Positions 1 through 5,176 of a DNA stretch of 8,184 nucleotides are shown here, in pieces. Numbering within the stretch: position 1 is the stretch's first letter; every line of letters begins with the position of its first letter. Below the pieces are notes generated by a model, which was not told where the DNA came from, did not search any database, and was given only the letters and a program-made list of their open reading frames with translations. Position numbers and translations under genes: made by a program. The stretch comes from FEN-727 sp036508635 (GTDB lineage Bacteria > Actinomycetota > Geothermincolia > Fen-727 > Anoxymicrobiaceae), in contig DATCGY010000188.1 of assembly GCA_036508635.1 (NCBI GenBank), positions 1 through 8,184 on the forward strand, given 5' to 3'.

Positions 1-647
1 ATAAATACCTCATCGAAAGCATATTTGTTGAATATCTTGGCGATCTCAGCGCTCGTTCCGAGGACGCGAACGCCCTGGATCACTAGATTTTGCTTCCTCG
101 GGTCATCATCGATGAAACCGACAGGAGTATAGTCGTGCTCCGGGTGGCGCAGGATATCTCTGACTACCATCTCACCGGCTTCCCCTGCTCCCACCAGAAG
201 CACTTTTGTGCCTCCCTGCATGCCCTTCCTCATCTGCCTCTCGCTAAGGAGGCGGAACTGCAGGCGGACGAAAGCCATGGAGAACAGAGACAGGACACCG
301 CCGATCAGCACCACCGAGACAGGTACATATTTCCTGACGCCTGGTATTGCCACGACCACGATCAGCACGATTACCGTCGACAGGACGGAGGCGCTCACGA
401 GAGCGGCAAGCTCGTCGAAGCTCGCATACTTCCAGCGGCGCGCATACAACCGTATCGCGTAGTTGACGACGAGGTAAATCAGCACTATGGCCGGAACGAG
501 GGGCATGAAGTGGCTGAGGTAAATATCCGGGATCGCGAACTCGAATCTGAGGGCCAACGCCAGAATGAAACTAAAGAAGATGGCGATGGCATCCAGCGCC
601 ATTTTGATAGCGAGCTTGTTCGAAACCGTCCCCCGCAACCGTTGCAT
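1..647 (-). CDS. Membrane-anchored CapD/FlaA1/PglF-family nucleotide-sugar epimerase/dehydratase, N-terminal part
   Basis: The gene runs off the left edge; 215 codons are visible. From ATG at 647 the protein has four predicted membrane helices (about residues 14-33, 47-65, 80-101 and 107-128). A cytoplasmic Rossmann domain follows, with T-K-V-L-L-V-G-A-G-E-A-G-E-M at 147-160 (nucleotide-binding G153-x-G155-x-x-G158) and P-V-G-F-I-D-D-D-P at 175-183. The RLYARRWKYAS segment (66-76) and GAGEAGEM are typical of the CapD/FlaA1/PglF/WbpM family. These enzymes convert UDP-GlcNAc-type sugars to 4-keto-6-deoxy intermediates for surface glycans. The catalytic SDR domain should lie beyond position 1 and is not seen. 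The start is supported by GGAG at 659-656, 8 bases upstream; an in-frame TTG at 650 is less likely. A WbaP/WcaJ-type phosphoglycosyltransferase also has four helices plus a similar Rossmann domain, but its motif usually differs from GEAGEM. The gene is divergent from the glycosyltransferase at 1039. Confidence 0.88.
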   Translation of the reverse strand, partial: MQRLRGTVSNKLAIKMALDAIAIFFSFILALALRFEFAIPDIYLSHFMPLVPAIVLIYLVVNYAIRLYARRWKYASFDELAALVSASVLSTVIVLIVVVAIPGVRKYVPVSVVLIGGVLSLFSMAFVRLQFRLLSERQMRKGMQGGTKVLLVGAGEAGEMVVRDILRHPEHDYTPVGFIDDDPRKQNLVIQGVRVLGTSAEIAKIFNKYAFDEVF

Positions 648-784
648 CAATCCATCTCCAACCACACGATGCAGTCAGGGGGCTCCACGCATGGATTGAC
701 TGACCAGAGCAAACCACCAGCCATTGCGTTCAAGCGACCCCCCCAAGTGAGCAGCCCAAAGGTGAGAACCTGATAGCTGCTTCG

Positions 785-813
785 TTGCCTTGCACACCCT
801 AAGGCATTATATA
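785..813 (+). promoter_or_regulatory. Weaker rightward promoter candidate for the glycosyltransferase gene
   Basis: A TTGCCT box (785-790, 4 of 6) lies 17 bases before TATATA (808-813, 4 of 6); TATATT at 810-815 is an alternative -10 with a 19-base spacer. It uses the same AT-rich island as the minus-strand promoter, so the two would overlap face to face. The leader to ATG 1039 would be about 220 bases. Match quality is modest and part of it may simply mirror the opposite-strand promoter. Confidence 0.3.
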
Positions 814-834
814 TTGCGTGAGAACGACTGGCAA
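806..834 (-). promoter_or_regulatory. Sigma-70 type promoter for the CapD-like gene
   Basis: Read on the minus strand, a -35 box TTGCCA (834-829, 5 of 6 to consensus) is followed by a 17-base spacer and a perfect -10 box TATAAT (811-806). Transcription would start near 799 and give a leader of about 150 bases before ATG 647. It sits in an AT-rich island in otherwise GC-rich DNA, which adds weight. Promoter activity itself is inferred. Confidence 0.65.
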
Positions 835-950
835 CATGGTCTGACCGGGGATGCAATACAGGTGGAAATGATCGGAATTAAAGCTGGTCACAGCGGAATG
901 AGAGCACGGAAGCCGGGTACGAGGTAAAATACCAGTGAAATTGTGATGGA

Positions 951-970
951 TACTTGGGGGTACTTGGGGG
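951..970 (+). repeat. Tandem direct repeat, 2 x TACTTGGGGG
   Basis: Two exact 10-base copies abut at 951-960 and 961-970. A nine-base inverted match (CCCCCAAGT) is present at 740-748 on the other side of the promoter island. The repeat falls inside the in-frame extension (GTG 943, ATG 946) upstream of the preferred glycosyltransferase start. This fits the extension being untranslated leader. Function unknown. Confidence 0.6.
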
Positions 971-1038
971 ATATTGAATTCGGCTGTAACTTCGTTTCGC
1001 GTAATCTTGGCTGGAGTTTCAAATTCGGGAGTCGGCGG

Positions 1039-4000
1039 ATGGAGACTGTGATTTCTGTTGAGCGCAACAGCGGCGGCGAGGTTGCGCCTGCGGTCACGAT
1101 CGTCGTCCCCTGCTACAACTATGCCGACTACCTGCCAGGCGCCGTGCAGTCTATCGCGGATCAGACCTTCAAGGACCTGGAAGTGATCGTCGTCAACGAC
1201 GGCAGCACGGACAACACGCTCGATGTTGCACGGGGGCTCCTCGAGAAGTACAAGGGCAGGCTGTCCATCACGCTGGTAGACCAGGAGAACAAGGGCCACC
1301 CGTCTGTGACAAAGAACACCGGGTATTCCTACGCTCGGGGGGATTACTACTTCACGCTCGACAGTGATGACATGATAAGGCCCGAGTACGTGGCAAAGGT
1401 CATGGAGGCTTTCGAGGCGTCACCTGAGGTCGACATCGTCTATCCTGGCTACCAGACATTCGGCGCGACGGACTGGTTCCACATCCCTCCCGATTTCGAC
1501 TTTGACAGCTTGAAATACTGGGACTACATCCCGTACTCCGCGGTTTTCAGGAAAGCGGTATACGAGCGGACAGGGGGATACAACGAGAGCCCGTCTCTCA
1601 GGATCATGGAAGATTGGGACTACTGGCTCAGGGCTTACGGGGAAGGCTTCAAGTTCCTGCCGGTCAAGGAAGCGCTGCTCCTGCACAGGACTCACCGCGA
1701 GAGCCTCTTCAGCTCGACCGGCGGAAAACCTTACTACGCCGCGAACGTCAGGCTGGACAACAGGTCCCTCTTCGACGAGTTCGACATGGACTGGGCCAGG
1801 AGGATCCTGGACAGCGACCTGATCGAGCCGTTCGACGGCACAAAGGTGCTCTTCATTATCGACCATTTCCCCCCCGACGTCGGCGGGGCCGAGAGGTTTG
1901 CCGAAGAGCTGGGGCTGGAGTTCGCGAAGCTCGGATTCCTGGTCGACGTCGCCACGCTCGGCGCGAACAGGCAGTTCTACTACTACAACGGGCTCAACGT
2001 GTTCGAGTTTGATTACGAGATAGGCCCTTACGAGCCAAGCGACCCGCCGAGGTTCGCCGAGCTGAACGAGTTTGTCAGGAAGGGCGGCTACGACCTGGTC
2101 CTGGTGAAGGGCGGCATCCGCAACTGGGCGATCTGGTCCCTCGAGGAGCCCGAGAAATACCCGACGGTGTTCGTTCCGGTGATAAACAAGGATTCGATTG
2201 ACTTCCTCAACGGCGAGGAAGAGATGAGAAACAAGCTGGCCGAGCGATTGAAGAGAGCCGGGACGGTCATCAGCCTGACGAATACGGGCCACGACTGCGA
2301 GTTCTACTGTGAGAACGACATCCCGTTCAGCGTGATCCCCAACGCGGTCGACTTCGTGTCCCCCACGATCGACTTCAAAAGGGAGATGGGCATACCCACC
2401 GATACGAAGCTGCTGCTTTGTGTTGGCAGCTACTACAGGGTCAAGAACCAGGCATGGCTGATCGAGAGCCTGAGGCACATGCCCGGCAACTGGGTGCTGG
2501 TGATGATGGGAAGCGTGATCAACGAGCCCTACTACCACCACATCGTGAGCGAGGCCAGAGGAGACCACAGGTTCCTGATACTCGCTCCTCAGGACAAGGG
2601 TGTGGTCGCTTCAGCCATGGAGCAAGCGGACCTTCTGCTGCTTCCGTCGCAAGCCGAGGTGTTCGGGAGGGTGGTCCTGGAGGCGATGAGCCACAGGCTG
2701 CCGTGGATAGCCTCGACCAATTGCACGGGCCTGAAGGAGCTCAGGGGCGGCAAACTGGTCCAACTGGAGCGCCAGCGCAGCAGAGGCGTGATACCGCCCG
2801 AGAAGAGAGGCGCGCTGGTCAAGGATCCCGAACCCGTACGAAGCCCGTTCGTGGACGAGGTCCGCAGCCTTCTGTCCGATCCGGTGGAACGCGAGAGGTT
2901 GGGGGAAGAAGGCTACCAGGAGTGGAAAGACAACTTTCGCTGGCGGAATTTCTTTGCGAGGTATCTGGAAGTAGCCGGGCTGGAGCCGGAGTCGGGGCGC
3001 GCGGTCTCGTTCAGAAGGAACAGCATCGAGCCGAAGCCGGCGAGGCCCGACTATATTGACCTGGTACGAACACATAACGGCGATTCTCCCCTGGTGAGCG
3101 TCGTCCTGATCACGTACAACCGTCCAGAGCTCCTGAGGAACGCGCTCGGCAGCGTGCTCGAACAGACGTATGAGGACATCGAGGTCATCGTGGTCAACGA
3201 TGGCGGCCAGGACGTCTCTGGGATAGTGAAGCAATTCGACGATCCGAGGATCAACTACATCGAGAGCCCGAAGAACCTGGGGGCGGCAGGCGCGCGCAAC
3301 GTCGGAATCGGTTCCGCCAGGGGAAAGTACATCGCGTACCTCGACGATGACGACAGGTACTATCCCACGCACCTGGAGACCCTGGTCAGCACCATCGAGC
3401 TGTCGAAGGCGCGCTTTGCCTACACGGACTCTTACTGGAGGGCCGTGGCAAGGCAAGGCGATCGCTGGTGCAGGAGGAGCAAAGACGTCCTGTACTCGGA
3501 GGATTTTGACAGGGACACCCTCTTCGCGGACAACTACATTCCCATCATATGTGTGATGCACGACGCTGAGCTGTTTGAGGAGGCCGGGAGCTTCGACGAG
3601 GACCTCCGATGCCTGGAGGACTGGGACCTCTGGATCCGCATGGCCATGAAGTACGATTTCGAGCACGTCAAAGCGATCACGTGCGAGGTGAGCAACAGGA
3701 TCGAGGATGGCAACGACACGAACGGCCGAATGAATAACGTCAAGGCCGTCACGAAGGTCATCAACGGCAAGTACGACGGTCTGGTGTTCAAGGCCAGAGA
3801 CCTCGTCAACGTGGAGACGCAATCGCTGCTCAGAAGGTACGAGATAAGGCAACAGCATTCGGAGACGGACGCGCTGGATTACCTGGAGTGGTGGCTCGAA
3901 TCCTACATAGACAGTCCCGGGCTCGAGTACGTTTGCGCCCTCGGGTACTACGACCGGGGCGACCTGATCACGACAAAGCACCACCTCAAGAGATGCCTTG

Positions 4001-5058
4001 CGCTGGACCCGAGCTGCAGCCAGGCGGCCAGGGATCTGGTTCGGGTGGACAAGGAGCTCGAGGATGGCGGCCGTGGGAAATCTTCCGGCGGGCTTTCCGG
4101 TCGGGGAATTGAAGGACCGGTGAGTGGGAAAGCCAAGGTTGCCCGTGTCACGCCGATCATCGTGCCAGTTGCCAGAACCGGAAGAGGCGCGACTGACGCG
4201 GTGGAGCAGCTCGCCTCTGTCACGGACAACTACACCGTAAAGATCGTGAACAACGGCAGCGGCGACGGCCGCGGGACCGAGTCCGTGGACGGCGCGGGGC
4301 TGACCCGTTCCATAAATGACGCCGTGGGGCTCCTGAGCGAGGAATATATCGCCGTCTTGAGAAGCGACGTTCTGCTCTACGACGCGGGGTGGCTCGACAA
4401 CATAGTGGCCTTCATGGACCGCAGGGAAGATATCGGTCTCGTGGGCATCGGCGGCTGGCACAGCCTGACCGAGCAGGGCGTTCCCGACCTCACGACTTCA
4501 GTCTTCAAGCTGCGAGGGCACCCGGACAGCAACAGGCCGACCTGGAGGTTCACCGAGGTCGCCGCGATAGATGACGCCGGTTGGGTCATGAGGAACAACG
4601 GGGTCCGGCTTTCTGAGGCTTATCGCGACGAAAGCCTGTTTGCTCTCGATCTTTCCCTTTCCTACATCAAGGCAGGATTCCGCGTCTACGTCGCCGCCGT
4701 AGAGCATGCCTACTCCGAGGAGCGGGAGGATGTCGCCGAGCGGTTCGCGCTCATCAAGACCGGCAGGCGCGAAGATCTGTACGGCATGCGGGAAGACGCA
4801 CGCCTCGCGATGCAGACAAAGTGGGCGGAGCTTCTGCCGCTGACCCGAGGCTTCTACGACGAGTCTTACGTGATGAACAGGGTGGAGGAGCTCGCTAATT
4901 ACGCGAGGAGCCTCGAGGCGATAGTGGCAACCAAAGACGACGCGCTCAAGCATCTTTCCGAGCATGAGGCTCAGCTCGAGCAGGCGCTGGCGACGAGGCG
5001 CACCTCGAGAATCAGAAAACTCTTTTCACACCAGCGGAAGGGCAGACTCGCTCGCTGA
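1039..5058 (+). CDS. Four-domain glycosyltransferase fusion (GT2-GT4-GT2-divergent GT2) with coiled-coil tail
   Basis: A 1339-residue cytosolic protein without signal peptide or membrane helix. Domain 1 (about 17-250) is GT-A/GT2: VVPCYNY 22-28, NDGSTD 53-58, LDSDD 107-111 for metal/nucleotide binding, and MEDWDYW 190-196 with the base-type acidic pair. Domain 2 (about 268-650) is GT-B/GT4: FPPDVGGAE 277-285, IPNAVD 433-438, GSYYRVKN 463-470, and an E-x7-E motif at E540/E548. Domain 3 (about 683-930) is GT2: LITYNRPE 690-697, NDGG 720-723, LDDDD 768-772, LEDWDLW 859-865. A TPR-like helix pair (961-995) and a Gly/Ser-rich linker (1007-1034) lead to domain 4 (1037-1230), a divergent GT2 fold with NNGSGDG 1071-1077 and RSDVLLYDAGW 1108-1118. 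Residues 1275-1317 look like coiled coil, ending in a basic tail. ATG 1039 is chosen because GGGAG (1027-1031) precedes it by 7 bases; an in-frame GTG at 943 lacks a ribosome site at usable distance. It probably builds a surface glycan; donors and acceptors cannot be read from the sequence. Confidence 0.9.
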   Translation: METVISVERNSGGEVAPAVTIVVPCYNYADYLPGAVQSIADQTFKDLEVIVVNDGSTDNTLDVARGLLEKYKGRLSITLVDQENKGHPSVTKNTGYSYARGDYYFTLDSDDMIRPEYVAKVMEAFEASPEVDIVYPGYQTFGATDWFHIPPDFDFDSLKYWDYIPYSAVFRKAVYERTGGYNESPSLRIMEDWDYWLRAYGEGFKFLPVKEALLLHRTHRESLFSSTGGKPYYAANVRLDNRSLFDEFDMDWARRILDSDLIEPFDGTKVLFIIDHFPPDVGGAERFAEELGLEFAKLGFLVDVATLGANRQFYYYNGLNVFEFDYEIGPYEPSDPPRFAELNEFVRKGGYDLVLVKGGIRNWAIWSLEEPEKYPTVFVPVINKDSIDFLNGEEEMRNKLAERLKRAGTVISLTNTGHDCEFYCENDIPFSVIPNAVDFVSPTIDFKREMGIPTDTKLLLCVGSYYRVKNQAWLIESLRHMPGNWVLVMMGSVINEPYYHHIVSEARGDHRFLILAPQDKGVVASAMEQADLLLLPSQAEVFGRVVLEAMSHRLPWIASTNCTGLKELRGGKLVQLERQRSRGVIPPEKRGALVKDPEPVRSPFVDEVRSLLSDPVERERLGEEGYQEWKDNFRWRNFFARYLEVAGLEPESGRAVSFRRNSIEPKPARPDYIDLVRTHNGDSPLVSVVLITYNRPELLRNALGSVLEQTYEDIEVIVVNDGGQDVSGIVKQFDDPRINYIESPKNLGAAGARNVGIGSARGKYIAYLDDDDRYYPTHLETLVSTIELSKARFAYTDSYWRAVARQGDRWCRRSKDVLYSEDFDRDTLFADNYIPIICVMHDAELFEEAGSFDEDLRCLEDWDLWIRMAMKYDFEHVKAITCEVSNRIEDGNDTNGRMNNVKAVTKVINGKYDGLVFKARDLVNVETQSLLRRYEIRQQHSETDALDYLEWWLESYIDSPGLEYVCALGYYDRGDLITTKHHLKRCLALDPSCSQAARDLVRVDKELEDGGRGKSSGGLSGRGIEGPVSGKAKVARVTPIIVPVARTGRGATDAVEQLASVTDNYTVKIVNNGSGDGRGTESVDGAGLTRSINDAVGLLSEEYIAVLRSDVLLYDAGWLDNIVAFMDRREDIGLVGIGGWHSLTEQGVPDLTTSVFKLRGHPDSNRPTWRFTEVAAIDDAGWVMRNNGVRLSEAYRDESLFALDLSLSYIKAGFRVYVAAVEHAYSEEREDVAERFALIKTGRREDLYGMREDARLAMQTKWAELLPLTRGFYDESYVMNRVEELANYARSLEAIVATKDDALKHLSEHEAQLEQALATRRTSRIRKLFSHQRKGRLAR

Positions 5059-5095
5059 GCTGCCCGTAGCTGAGCATGCACGTCCTCCCGAATGA

Positions 5096-5104
5096 TGGTA
5101 TAAC
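5096..5104 (+). promoter_or_regulatory. Extended -10 promoter candidate upstream of the secreted hydrolase
   Basis: TGG-TATAAC reads as an extended -10 element (TGn followed by 5 of 6 bases of TATAAT), with no good -35 box. It lies in the 118-base gap between the glycosyltransferase stop and the preferred hydrolase start. Transcription from about 5111 would give a 66-base leader. I found no convincing terminator in the gap, so read-through from the upstream gene is also possible. Confidence 0.35.
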
Positions 5105-5176
5105 GGTGGACGAGTTTGTAGAGTGTTTGTGGCTCCCGCAACCAGGGGTAATCAAGATACAAAGGTGTTGGTCGTC

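Larger units (their letters stand above)
648..1038. other. Divergent intergenic region between the CapD-like gene and the glycosyltransferase gene
   Basis: No convincing gene is seen in these 391 bases. They hold a near-consensus minus-strand promoter (806-834), an overlapping weaker plus-strand promoter candidate (785-813) and a tandem TACTTGGGGG repeat (951-970). A partial inverted copy of that repeat, CCCCCAAGT, lies at 740-748. There is also a weak inverted repeat, CAGTCA at 672-677 and TGACTG at 697-702, inside the presumed CapD leader. The leaders would be about 150 bases (left gene) and roughly 220 bases (right gene) if the promoter calls hold. No recognisable riboswitch or terminator was found. 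Confidence 0.6.

Noticed and set aside
647..724. 25-codon mini-ORF in the CapD leader whose TGA overlaps the CapD ATG (a possible coupled leader peptide)
   Set aside because: It has no ribosome site before its ATG at 724 and no attenuator-like hairpins or codon runs; the overlap is probably chance.
90..773. 227-codon open frame on the plus strand
   Set aside because: It lies antisense to the CapD-like gene, whose translation gives clear membrane helices and a GAGEAGEM motif; the plus-strand product is His/Gln/Arg-rich and unlike any protein.
943..1038. In-frame 5' extension of the glycosyltransferase (GTG 943 or ATG 946)
   Set aside because: No Shine-Dalgarno sequence at proper distance, a tandem repeat within it, and no similarity to a GT2 N-terminus; ATG 1039 has GGGAG 7 bases upstream.
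2611..4461. 616-codon open frame on the minus strand inside the glycosyltransferase gene
   Set aside because: It is an antisense shadow produced by high GC at third codon positions; the plus strand has well-formed glycosyltransferase motifs throughout. The same holds for the minus frames at 1420-2568 and 5012-6634.
5050..5076. Possible terminator after the glycosyltransferase, around the GCTGAGC repeats
   Set aside because: The GCTGAGC copies are in direct orientation, form no strong stem, and no T-tract follows.
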